DNA of 8,833 bases from JAAEEP01 sp035529155 (GTDB lineage Archaea > Thermoplasmatota > Thermoplasmata > Methanomassiliicoccales > JAAEEP01). This document shows, in pieces, positions 1 to 6,151 of this stretch (position 1 is the first letter of the stretch; every line of letters begins with the position of its first letter). Position numbers and translations under genes: made by a program. Location: positions 1-8,833 of the forward strand of contig DATKXF010000056.1 of NCBI GenBank assembly GCA_035529155.1. The letters are read 5' to 3'. Below the pieces are notes generated by a model, which saw nothing but the letters and a program-made list of their open reading frames with translations, searched no databases and was not told the DNA's origin.

Positions 1-1
1 G

Positions 2-232
2 ATCGAGGAAGAACGGTCCTTGGAAAACATCATGATGAGGGCAAGGATGCGAGATAGGCTTGTCAATCTGGCATCCAAGAGGGGTCCGGAATTCCTCTCT
101 CCTAGATGGCTTTGCATGTGCAATGAATTCCTTTGGCACGAGATCGCAGCTTCCGATTCCACTCCAGAACTGATCGAGGCTGACTTCGCAGAGTGGTTGG
201 TGAGGAGGGTGGGCGCTGAAGATATCCTATGA
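2..232 (+). CDS. C-terminal fragment of an unrecognised protein (5' end outside the window)
   Basis: The reading frame is open from base 2 to the TGA at 230-232, giving about 76 residues. A TTG at 20 could be read as a start, but the frame stays open to the window edge, so this is more likely the tail of a longer gene. The fragment is charged and helical-looking, with arginine-rich stretches and several tryptophans (RWLCM, FLWHEI, AEWLVRR), and has no membrane segment. I recognise no family. Its stop overlaps the ATG at 229-231 in an ATGA arrangement, typical of translationally coupled operon partners. It is therefore probably co-expressed with the TadC/GspF-like gene downstream. In archaeal type IV pilus or secretion loci that position is often held by the motor ATPase, but this tail does not show a recognisable ATPase motif, so I do not assign that function. 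Confidence 0.6.
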   Translation: MEEERSLENIMMRARMRDRLVNLASKRGPEFLSPRWLCMCNEFLWHEIAASDSTPELIEADFAEWLVRRVGAEDIL

Positions 233-368
233 GGCGGCTTTCCTGTGGCTGGTTGACAATCTAGCCAGCCTTAGAGCCCCTTCCATCTTCAAGAGGGTTT
301 TCCAGCCGAAGAAAGACCCCCTAGCTGAAAGATGGCTCCTTTCAAAGAATCTGAATTGGTCGGACATC
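229..368 (+). other. Probable N-terminal coding extension of the secretion protein, separated by a one-base frameshift
   Basis: The frame of the downstream gene is open back to a TGA at 201-203, yet it contains no ATG, GTG or TTG between 204 and 368. Its translation still looks like protein (for example LWLVDNLASLRAPSIFKRV). An ATG at 229-231 overlaps the previous gene's TGA but is in another frame and meets a TAG at 262-264. Adding one T to the three-T run at 239-241 would join the two, giving an N-terminus reading MRRLFLWLVDNLASLRAP and a protein of about 588 residues. I infer a lost base (sequencing error or real mutation). Programmed slippage looks less likely because moving back one base would put the CTT-reading tRNA on GCT. 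Confidence 0.6.
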
Positions 369-1994
369 ATGGGAGCTTCCTGGGCCCTGTTCATCATAAT
401 GGGCGGCATGTCAGTCATGATTCTGATGGTGAATCTAACGATGAATCTGGACCCTGTAATTCTATTGGCTCTGATGCTCTCCCCCCTAATCGTCGCCGCC
501 ATCTTCTCCAATGTTCCGAAGGGACTGGCCCACAATGAGGAGAAGGTAATGACCGCTGAGTCTCCAAGGATGATCGCGAGCATCACGATGAGCATGCAGT
601 CACGTCCCAATCTTGAAAGGGCAGTCCTCTTCGCTTCTGAAAGAGGCGGAGGTGTGCTATCCTGGAAGCTCAGGGAGCTCCTATGGAGCGTCATTACGAG
701 GCGCGAGAGGGACATGGTCTCGGCAGTGCTCTCTTTCAATTCCAGACTGTCCGATTCCAATGATGGCCTCAGGCAGGCTATGCACCTGGTGGTCTCTGCG
801 AACTTCGAAAGGACGAAGAATGGGTTGGAGAGGCTTCTCGATAAGGCCAATCAGATAATACTGGAGAACCTAAAAGAGGCCGTAGATCGCTACGCGTCTT
901 CACTCACGGTTCCCACGATGGTGCTGTTCTCCATTGGGATCATAATGCCCGTGATGCTATTCGCGCTTCTTCCTCTCCTGTCTATGGGGGGGATGGCTTC
1001 CTCTTCCCTTCAGCCAACAGGAGGGGAGGTGCTAAGCGAGGGAATGATCGCTTTGCTCATGCTGCTAGTATTTCCATTATTTTGCTTCCTCTATGCCCGT
1101 TCCATTCTGGAAAGGAACCCCATAAGGGTAATGGACCCTCTCGAGGTGGGATTCGATCCAATTTTCCTCCTCCTACCCGTTTCGTGGACATTCATCGGGA
1201 TCATCTTGGCCATGGTCCCCCTGGGGATATATGGCTCATACGGGTTGTTGATGGGAATATTCCTGCCACCTTCGGTGTATCTTCTTCTGCGGACCAACGA
1301 CAAAGGGGCGGGGAGCAAGGACGCAAAGAGATCGGAGAAGGAGTTCGCCAACGCCCTCTACCAAATTGGAAACAGGATGCTGACAGGAGCCAGTTTCGAA
1401 GCAGCCTTCGAAGAGGCGGCCAATTCTATGGATGGCTCGCACTTCTCGAGATATGCGAAAAAGGTGGTCCATCTCTCCAGGATCTCCAGAGAGGACATCA
1501 CCGGTCTCGTTGGGAGATCGGATCTAATAGGGGTGGAATCGACGGTTCTGGAGGCGGCAATGAATTCAGTGGCTGATTCTGCAAAAAGAGATTCCCAGGC
1601 CGCTGGCAAGGTCGCACTGAATCTTGCTCAGAGCATGAACGACCTAAGGAGAGGGGAAGCGCGCATCGAAGAGAGACTCAGGGGGGTGATCGATATGATG
1701 AGGTCCACAGCGGTGTTCTTTGCCCCCATTGTCCTGGGTATAACCAGTTCCCTGTTCGGAGTGATAGGGGCTCAAACCGGTCAGTCCCTTGGATCGATGG
1801 AGGGCATCGCGTTGATCGTTGGTGTGTACCTGATGGAATTGGGGTTCATCGTGACCTACTTCACCACATTTCTGATGGGTGAGGGAGGATGGAGGAATGT
1901 CGCCTTCCAGTTCTCGACAAGAGCACCACTCGCACTTCTCATATTCGTTCTGACCTCGCTGCTCAGCATGAACGGCATGCTGTCGATGTTGTGA
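369..1994 (+). CDS. Type II/IV secretion system F family (TadC/GspF/FlaJ-like) polytopic membrane protein
   Basis: This is probably the inner-membrane platform protein of an archaeal type IV pilus-like or secretion machine, which works with a cytoplasmic ATPase to assemble pilin-like subunits. The 541 residues from ATG 369 show hydrophobic segments at about 5-21, 29-46, 181-205, 225-243, 264-288, 291-307, 448-467, 478-503 and 518-538. Two cytoplasmic helical domains lie between them (about 47-180 and 308-447). That duplicated layout fits large archaeal TadC-like proteins with two T2SSF domains. The second domain carries the family-like stretch ANALYQIGNRMLTGASFEAA, and the first has the parallel SPRMIASITMSMQSRPNLERA. 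ATG 369 falls at the edge of the first membrane segment, and coding-looking sequence continues upstream without a usable start, so the true N-terminus is probably at 229 (see the separate entry). No pilin or ATPase gene is visible here, so the substrate is unknown. Confidence 0.75.
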   Translation: MGASWALFIIMGGMSVMILMVNLTMNLDPVILLALMLSPLIVAAIFSNVPKGLAHNEEKVMTAESPRMIASITMSMQSRPNLERAVLFASERGGGVLSWKLRELLWSVITRRERDMVSAVLSFNSRLSDSNDGLRQAMHLVVSANFERTKNGLERLLDKANQIILENLKEAVDRYASSLTVPTMVLFSIGIIMPVMLFALLPLLSMGGMASSSLQPTGGEVLSEGMIALLMLLVFPLFCFLYARSILERNPIRVMDPLEVGFDPIFLLLPVSWTFIGIILAMVPLGIYGSYGLLMGIFLPPSVYLLLRTNDKGAGSKDAKRSEKEFANALYQIGNRMLTGASFEAAFEEAANSMDGSHFSRYAKKVVHLSRISREDITGLVGRSDLIGVESTVLEAAMNSVADSAKRDSQAAGKVALNLAQSMNDLRRGEARIEERLRGVIDMMRSTAVFFAPIVLGITSSLFGVIGAQTGQSLGSMEGIALIVGVYLMELGFIVTYFTTFLMGEGGWRNVAFQFSTRAPLALLIFVLTSLLSMNGMLSML

Positions 1995-2012
1995 GAATCG
2001 ATAGAAAGAGTA

Positions 2013-2447
2013 TCAGAGTTTTACTATCCTATCTTCAATGAGGGATTCGGCCTTGGTTATTCTGAATAGTTCCTCGTCCTTGGCTTGGAATACCTCCATG
2101 GAGATCTCCTCTTCGTTCTCCTTGGTGGTCTCACTATCGATCTTCCGCCTCCATTTGTCCTTCAGGCGAATCTCCAGAATTGCTTTCTCATCGTAGAACA
2201 TTCCCATGGCCAGGTTGTCATCCTTGATCTTGATATTGCCCTTTCCCATGGTGCAGCAAGAAGTGAATTGAACCCCGTCAATGAGGCAGGACATAGGAGG
2301 CTCCGTCCCGGTATATACCACAACCCATAGCTTGTTGGTGAATTTCTTCCTGGCTGTTTGCCCCATTCGATAGCCCACCACCGCCCATGGCCCCAGATGT
2401 CCGTGGAAGGTCTTGAGTCTCTCCATTTCCTCTGGAAGGTTCATCAT
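2013..2447 (-). CDS. FmdE-domain protein, short single-domain form
   Basis: It resembles the N-terminal domain of FmdE, a protein associated with formylmethanofuran dehydrogenase whose biochemical role is not settled. Numbered from ATG 2447 (144 residues), it has FHGHLGPW (14-21), then SCLIDGVQFTSCCTMGKGNI (53-72), matching the family pattern of an HGH motif followed by Cys, Asp, Gln, Cys-Thr and GKGN. The usual cysteine after HL is a glycine here (HLGP instead of HLCP). The C-terminal zinc-finger cysteines seen in longer FmdE proteins are absent; the tail is charged and glutamate/lysine-rich. The frame could start at ATG 2480 (155 residues), but a TATA-like element overlaps those codons and sits about 25 bases before the ATGATG at 2447-2442, so a leaderless start there is preferred. 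It lies alone, tail to tail with the secretion gene (18-base gap), with no Fmd/Fwd subunit genes nearby. Confidence 0.7.
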   Translation of the reverse strand: MMNLPEEMERLKTFHGHLGPWAVVGYRMGQTARKKFTNKLWVVVYTGTEPPMSCLIDGVQFTSCCTMGKGNIKIKDDNLAMGMFYDEKAILEIRLKDKWRRKIDSETTKENEEEISMEVFQAKDEELFRITKAESLIEDRIVKL

Positions 2448-2466
2448 CTTGATTATCTTGTGCCAC

Positions 2467-2476
2467 CTATTTATTT
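2467..2476 (-). promoter_or_regulatory. TATA box for the FmdE-like gene
   Basis: On the minus strand this reads AAATAAATAG. Its centre is about 25 bases upstream of ATG 2447, the usual archaeal distance from TATA box to transcription start. This predicts a leaderless mRNA and argues against the longer start at 2480. Confidence 0.5.
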
Positions 2477-2599
2477 CCATTGTCCATATTCGATCCTCGG
2501 CAGAACTGCTTGAGCGGGGAGGAAGGCGTGCTTGTCGAATCCCGTATGAGTTGAAGCAGAAAGTTCTTTAAGCGTCCATTCCTGCCATCCTTGGTGAAC

Positions 2600-3154
2600 A
2601 TGCCAATCCCGAGCTGGTCTGAACTGAGAAGATCGAGAAAGGCTGAGGTAACCATGCTCATCGTTTTCGCCATCTGGCTTCTTTTGGTGGTGATCGCTCC
2701 CCTATCACTTCCTAGAGATAGCGTTCAGGACCTTTCGGGAACGGTAGGCGAAATAGAGAACGGGGAACAGTTCGATTCGATGAACCCGCTGGCCTGGGTC
2801 GTTTACACCATAGGTGATATGTATTGCCATCAGATCTCTGATAGATCGCTATATTTGAACGAGAATCAAATGCCCCTCTGCTCTAGGGATCTCGGCATCT
2901 TCATAGGTCTGGTAGCTGGGATGTTGCTCGCCATCCTCCTGAACATAAGAATATCCATATTGCTGTTCATCCTCATTCTGGTGCCAATGGGGATAGACGG
3001 CTCACTTCAACTTCTTACCGGTTATGAGTCCTCAAACCTGATCAGATTGATCACGGGGTTAATGGCTGGAACGGGCGTCGCCCTCATCATGTCTAGGTTG
3101 GCCAGACAGGTTCTGGATGTGTACGATGAGAATCCCGAATCCATTCATCCGTAG
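2600..3154 (+). CDS. DUF2085 family membrane protein
   Basis: It is a small integral membrane protein of unknown function. From ATG 2600 there are 184 residues; TTG 2591 and GTG 2594 are in frame and are alternative starts. Numbering from ATG, hydrophobic segments lie at about 19-37, 98-114, 117-133 and 148-165. The family hallmark is a conserved CHQ motif (C76 H77 Q78), then a CxRD/G stretch (C94 S R D LGI), then PMGIDG (129-134) and an E-S-x-N-x-x-R motif (ESSNLIRLITG) before the last helix. These Cys/His positions suggest metal or redox chemistry at the membrane face, but no activity is established. It diverges from the FmdE-like gene across about 150 bases. A weak TTCTTTAAG near 2564-2572 could be its TATA element. 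The first membrane segment is preceded by a short, basic cytoplasmic-looking tail (RRSRK). Confidence 0.75.
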   Translation: MPIPSWSELRRSRKAEVTMLIVFAIWLLLVVIAPLSLPRDSVQDLSGTVGEIENGEQFDSMNPLAWVVYTIGDMYCHQISDRSLYLNENQMPLCSRDLGIFIGLVAGMLLAILLNIRISILLFILILVPMGIDGSLQLLTGYESSNLIRLITGLMAGTGVALIMSRLARQVLDVYDENPESIHP

Positions 3155-3210
3155 CGAGAAAAAGAAGGGAGGCAGGCAGGCACGAGGGTCCTGGCGCGCA
3201 GCCATCCCCA

Positions 3211-3237
3211 ATTTTTAATTTCGGAGCACACTTTTTT
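3211..3237 (+). terminator. Possible T-tract terminator of the DUF2085 gene
   Basis: About 55 bases after the DUF2085 stop come TTTTT (3212-3216) and TTTTTT (3232-3237). The second T-run overlaps the loop and 3' arm of a five-base-pair hairpin, GCACA (3226-3230) pairing with TGTGC (3237-3241). Archaeal RNA polymerase commonly terminates at T-rich stretches, and aCPSF1 (encoded downstream) acts at such sites. The stem is short, so the T-runs are the better evidence. Confidence 0.4.
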
Positions 3238-3309
3238 GTGCGTACAATGGGAATGGACTTATGCGCTACCCGCCTCATTACCAGTTTAAGTGCTTCCACG
3301 ATATAAGGG

Positions 3310-3345
3310 TATTGAATCGGATATCAAACGGGGTATCAATCCAAC
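3310..3345 (+). repeat. Three tandem 12-base imperfect repeats upstream of psmB
   Basis: The units are TATTGAATCGGA, TATCAAACGGGG and TATCAATCCAAC, with the TAT starting at 3310, 3322 and 3334, an exact 12-base period. A weaker fourth TAT follows at 3347. They sit just upstream of a TATA-like element, where an archaeal activator or repressor would bind. The period is close to one helical turn, so copies would face nearly the same side of the helix. Function is inferred. Confidence 0.4.
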
Positions 3346-3347
3346 CT

Positions 3348-3363
3348 ATTGGGGAATTGGGGT
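3348..3363 (+). repeat. Direct 8-base tandem repeat abutting a TATA box
   Basis: ATTGGGGA (3348-3355) is followed at once by ATTGGGGT (3356-3363), seven of eight bases identical. The purine-rich second copy occupies the position of a TFB recognition element directly ahead of the TATA-like TTTATATAAA. Confidence 0.45.
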
Positions 3364-3373
3364 TTTATATAAA
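3364..3373 (+). promoter_or_regulatory. Strong TATA-like element, candidate distal psmB promoter
   Basis: TTTATATAAA is a near-consensus archaeal TATA box. A start about 25 bases on (near 3394) would give psmB a leader of roughly 130 bases. The element is palindromic, so it could also fire leftward. Orientation to the right is inferred from the G-rich repeats on its left. Confidence 0.4.
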
Positions 3374-3447
3374 CGTCGTTGAAGAATATTTAAGGAATCT
3401 CGGTCACTAAGTATTACTGGCATGAAGGATATTCACTATAACAAAGA

Positions 3448-3455
3448 TTATATAT
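3448..3455 (+). promoter_or_regulatory. TATA box, candidate proximal psmB promoter
   Basis: TTATATAT preceded by purine-rich ACAAAGA. A start near 3477 would leave a leader of about 50 bases containing the psmB ribosome binding site. This is the simpler of the two candidate promoters. Confidence 0.5.
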
Positions 3456-3512
3456 TCGCTCTTTCATTTGTGAGTGCGCCTAGAGTGCAAATTACATATT
3501 TTACCCGATTTT

Positions 3513-3520
3513 GGAAGGTG
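3513..3520 (+). promoter_or_regulatory. Ribosome binding site of psmB
   Basis: GGAAGGTG lies seven bases before ATG 3528 and complements the 3' end of archaeal 16S rRNA. It fixes the start at 3528 and rules out the in-frame GTG at 3474, which would add 18 residues before the short propeptide. Confidence 0.75.
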
Positions 3521-3527
3521 TAAAATT

Positions 3528-4184
3528 ATGGTAAGTGATCAAGTTAAGAAGGGAACCACCACCATAGGCATAGTCTCAGGAGACTCGGTAGTTCTGGCAA
3601 CAGAACATAGAGCCACCATGGGTAATGTTATTGCTCACAAGGAAGTTCGCAAAGTTTATAAGATTGACGATAATCTCGGGCTCACCACTGCTGGATTAGT
3701 AGGTGATGCACAGCTCCTGGCTAGGTACTTGAAGGCCGAGGTAGAGCTCTACAAGCTAAAGAGGGGCTCTGCCATGAGCGTAAAGGCTGCATCCACGTTG
3801 CTCTCCAATATTCTTAGAGGAGGCGGAGGCGCAGCAGGGTACTTCTATGTCGGTCTTATAATGGGAGGAGTTGACACAAAGGGCGGTCATGTATATGGCG
3901 TCGATGCGGCTGGAGGTTCAATCCGCGATGATTATGTGACCGTTGGATCAGGTTCTCTTTTCGCTTACGGAGTCCTCGAGGACCATTTCAAGAAGGACAT
4001 CACGCTCGATGGTAGCATCGATCTTGCGATCCGCGCACTTAGTGCGGCAATGAAGCGTGACGCCGCGTCCGGTGATGGAATAACAATCGCCGTCATCACT
4101 AAAGAGGGCTACAGGGAGCTCGACAACGACGAGCTCAAGTCAAGGATAGACAAGATGGGCTTGGACTATCCAAGGATAGACTGA
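3528..4184 (+). CDS. psmB: Proteasome subunit beta (archaeal 20S core, threonine protease)
   Basis: This is the catalytic subunit of the cytoplasmic 20S proteasome, which forms the two inner seven-member rings and degrades unfolded or tagged proteins delivered by PAN or Cdc48-type ATPases. The precursor has 218 residues. Cleavage between G9 and T10 in KKGTTTIGIV would expose the catalytic N-terminal threonine after a nine-residue propeptide. Other active-site residues visible are E26 (mature position 17, Asp in most families but Glu in Thermoplasma as I recall), K42 (mature K33), the GSGS turn (140-143) and R177-D178 of RDAASG. The body is close to the Thermoplasma subunit (AGLVGDAQ, DAAGGS, YGVLE). 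A glycine-rich RGGGGAAG (97-104) sits in a loop. The alpha subunit gene is not in this window. The gene lies 56 bases before the aCPSF1 gene, with no clear promoter between. Confidence 0.97.
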   Translation: MVSDQVKKGTTTIGIVSGDSVVLATEHRATMGNVIAHKEVRKVYKIDDNLGLTTAGLVGDAQLLARYLKAEVELYKLKRGSAMSVKAASTLLSNILRGGGGAAGYFYVGLIMGGVDTKGGHVYGVDAAGGSIRDDYVTVGSGSLFAYGVLEDHFKKDITLDGSIDLAIRALSAAMKRDAASGDGITIAVITKEGYRELDNDELKSRIDKMGLDYPRID

Positions 4185-4240
4185 TCCTCCCCTCCACAAA
4201 CTCAAAACATCTAATTTCAAACACTAAGTGGGAATAATTC

Positions 4241-6151
4241 ATGAGCGCAGAGAGAATTCTAGAGGAGGCACGTGACCAGGTTAGGCGGATTGTGCCCTCC
4301 GAGGTTGATATTACATCAATAGAGTTCGAGGGTCCAGTGGTAGTAATATACACCCAGGACATGGAGAAGTTCGCCTCGAACAATGACATCGTAAGGCAGC
4401 TTGCCCAGGGACTTCGAAGGAGAGTGGCCATCAGACCAGACCCGTCGATGCTCGCAGATCCCGAGGTTGTCGAGGCGAAGCTGAGGGAAATTATCCCAGA
4501 TGATGCCCAGATCACCGACATCTATTTCGAGCACGATAACGGAGAGGTCACCATCGAGGCCATCGCACCAGGACTAGTCATTGGCAAGCATGGTTCAGTT
4601 CTCAACGAGATCAAGAAGGAAGTGGGATGGGCTCCAAAGGTAGTTAGGGCGCCACCCATTCCATCCAAGACAGTATCAGAGATCAGGAAGTACCTTAGGA
4701 CGGTGCAGGATGAAAGGAAGGATTTCCTGAAGAAGGTAGGAAGAAAGCTGATGCGACACCGGATCGATGGAGAATCCTGGATAAGGTTGACCGCCCTTGG
4801 TGGATTCAGGGAGGTCGGCAGGAGCGCATCACTGCTCTCAACCCGTGAGAGCAAGATATTAATAGACTGTGGAGTGGACGTCTCGAGCAATGAGAACGGA
4901 TCTCCGTATTTCAACGCCCCCGAGATACAGCCATTGGACTCCATAGACTGTGTTGTCATTACTCACGCTCACCTCGATCATTGTGGGCTTCTGCCCGTGC
5001 TGTACAAGTACGGATATGATGGTCCGGTGTACTGCACGCCCCCGACACGGGATCTGATGTCACTGCTCACACTGGATTACATCAAAGTATCCTTCGGAGA
5101 GGGCAGGAAAAGCCCCTACGAGTCTTCGCACATCAGGGATATGGTATCCCATTGCATCCCCCTAAAGTACGGGGAGACTACGGACATCACACCGGATATC
5201 AGGCTCACTCTTCAGAACGCGGGCCACATCCTTGGATCCGCTGTTTGCCATTTCCATATCGGTGACGGGCTGTACAACATTGCCTTCACCGGGGACATGA
5301 AGTTCGAGAGGAGCTGGCTGTTCAATGCCGCCGCGAACAAGTTCCCCCGGCTGGAGACACTGATCACTGAATCCACCTACGGGGCGCACCACGACATGCA
5401 ACCCAGCAGGGTAGAGGCAGGAAATCAGCTCAAGAACATCCTGGAACGCACACTGAGCAAGCAGGGCAAGGTACTGATACCTGTATTCGCGGTAGGGCGT
5501 TCCCAAGAGGTCATGCTGGTGATGGAGGAACTAATGCGAACCGGAAAGATTCCCACCGTGCCTGTATATTTGGACGGCATGATCTGGGAAGCCACGGCAA
5601 TACATACGGCGTACCCCGAGTACCTAAACAGCCAGCTGAGGACCCAGATATTCCAGATGGGACAGAACCCATTCCTTTCCGAAATCTTCAACCGGGTGGA
5701 CAGCTCCGATATGAGGGAGAGGCTCACACACGATCCTCAACCCTGCATCGTACTAGCGACCAGTGGAATGCTGAACGGAGGACCAGTTCTGGAGTACCTC
5801 AAGAACTGGGCTGACAACCCCAAGAACTCCCTAATATTCGTAGGATATCAGGCCGAGGGAACTCTTGGAAGGAACATTCAAAGAGGCCACAGCGAGCTCA
5901 CCCTCATGGAAAGAGGCACCCCCCTGACCGTGAAGTTCAAGATGAATGTGGATATCTGCGATGGTTTCTCAGGCCACTCTGACCGGAGACAACTGATCAA
6001 CTACTTCGCATCCCTTGAACCCAGGCCTGAGAGGGTCATAATCGGCCATGGGGAGGAGAGCAAGTGCCTGGACCTCGCTTCCGCACTGTATAAAAAGTTC
6101 AACGTGGAAACCAGGGCACCCATGAACCTGGAGACCATCAGGCTCAAGTGA
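4241..6151 (+). CDS. aCPSF1: aCPSF1: KH-domain beta-CASP ribonuclease, archaeal transcription termination factor
   Basis: It is the archaeal homologue of the eukaryotic mRNA 3'-end nuclease CPSF73. The family cleaves nascent RNA at U-rich sites to promote termination and can trim RNA 5' to 3'. The 636 residues follow the family order. Two N-terminal KH RNA-binding modules come first (about 1-65, degenerate, and 70-140 with VIGKHG at 113-118). A metallo-beta-lactamase core follows from about 180 with HAHLDH (242-247), AGH H329 and TGD D352. The beta-CASP insert runs about 385-570. Motif A glutamate is E377 (ITESTYG), motif B is H579 in FSGHSD, and motif C is H603 in IGHGE. All expected zinc ligands are present. 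It follows psmB, an arrangement I recall from Methanothermobacter (MTH1202-1203). Upstream Shine-Dalgarno signal is weak (GTGGGA). Its stop abuts that of taw1. Confidence 0.96.
   Translation: MSAERILEEARDQVRRIVPSEVDITSIEFEGPVVVIYTQDMEKFASNNDIVRQLAQGLRRRVAIRPDPSMLADPEVVEAKLREIIPDDAQITDIYFEHDNGEVTIEAIAPGLVIGKHGSVLNEIKKEVGWAPKVVRAPPIPSKTVSEIRKYLRTVQDERKDFLKKVGRKLMRHRIDGESWIRLTALGGFREVGRSASLLSTRESKILIDCGVDVSSNENGSPYFNAPEIQPLDSIDCVVITHAHLDHCGLLPVLYKYGYDGPVYCTPPTRDLMSLLTLDYIKVSFGEGRKSPYESSHIRDMVSHCIPLKYGETTDITPDIRLTLQNAGHILGSAVCHFHIGDGLYNIAFTGDMKFERSWLFNAAANKFPRLETLITESTYGAHHDMQPSRVEAGNQLKNILERTLSKQGKVLIPVFAVGRSQEVMLVMEELMRTGKIPTVPVYLDGMIWEATAIHTAYPEYLNSQLRTQIFQMGQNPFLSEIFNRVDSSDMRERLTHDPQPCIVLATSGMLNGGPVLEYLKNWADNPKNSLIFVGYQAEGTLGRNIQRGHSELTLMERGTPLTVKFKMNVDICDGFSGHSDRRQLINYFASLEPRPERVIIGHGEESKCLDLASALYKKFNVETRAPMNLETIRLK

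Larger units (their letters stand above)
3155..3527 (+). other. Intergenic regulatory region ahead of psmB
   Basis: This 373-base gap is more AT-rich than the genes around it. In order it holds two T-tracts, a small hairpin, a cluster of short tandem repeats, two TATA-like elements and a strong ribosome binding site for psmB. No tRNA, rRNA or recognisable structured RNA is visible. A 49-codon open frame at 3261-3410 (starting MRYPPHYQFK) has no visible ribosome binding site and no recognisable family; I do not call it a gene. Confidence 0.6.

Noticed and set aside
227..850. 207-codon open frame on the minus strand
   Set aside because: It lies opposite the secretion protein's coding sequence, has low-complexity Ser/Arg/Leu-rich translation and no recognisable motif; it is a shadow of the plus-strand gene.
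1082..1576. 164-codon plus-strand frame inside the secretion gene
   Set aside because: It is out of frame with a gene that shows clear membrane helices and family-like domains; its translation is Gly/Arg-rich and featureless.
3170..3182. GGCA repeated in tandem after the DUF2085 gene
   Set aside because: Only three four-base units; too short to mean anything and no CRISPR-like spacing.
3093..3299. 68-codon minus-strand frame across the DUF2085 3' end and the gap
   Set aside because: No promoter or ribosome binding site and no protein-like pattern; it overlaps the end of a supported gene.
3474..3527. Upstream GTG start for psmB
   Set aside because: It would add 18 residues before the propeptide; the strong GGAAGGTG site seven bases before ATG 3528 and the nine-residue propeptide fit the family far better.
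3537..3620. Mature position 17 of the proteasome subunit is Glu instead of Asp, suggesting an inactive subunit
   Set aside because: As I recall the active Thermoplasma subunit also has Glu here, and Thr1, Lys33 and the other active-site residues are present.
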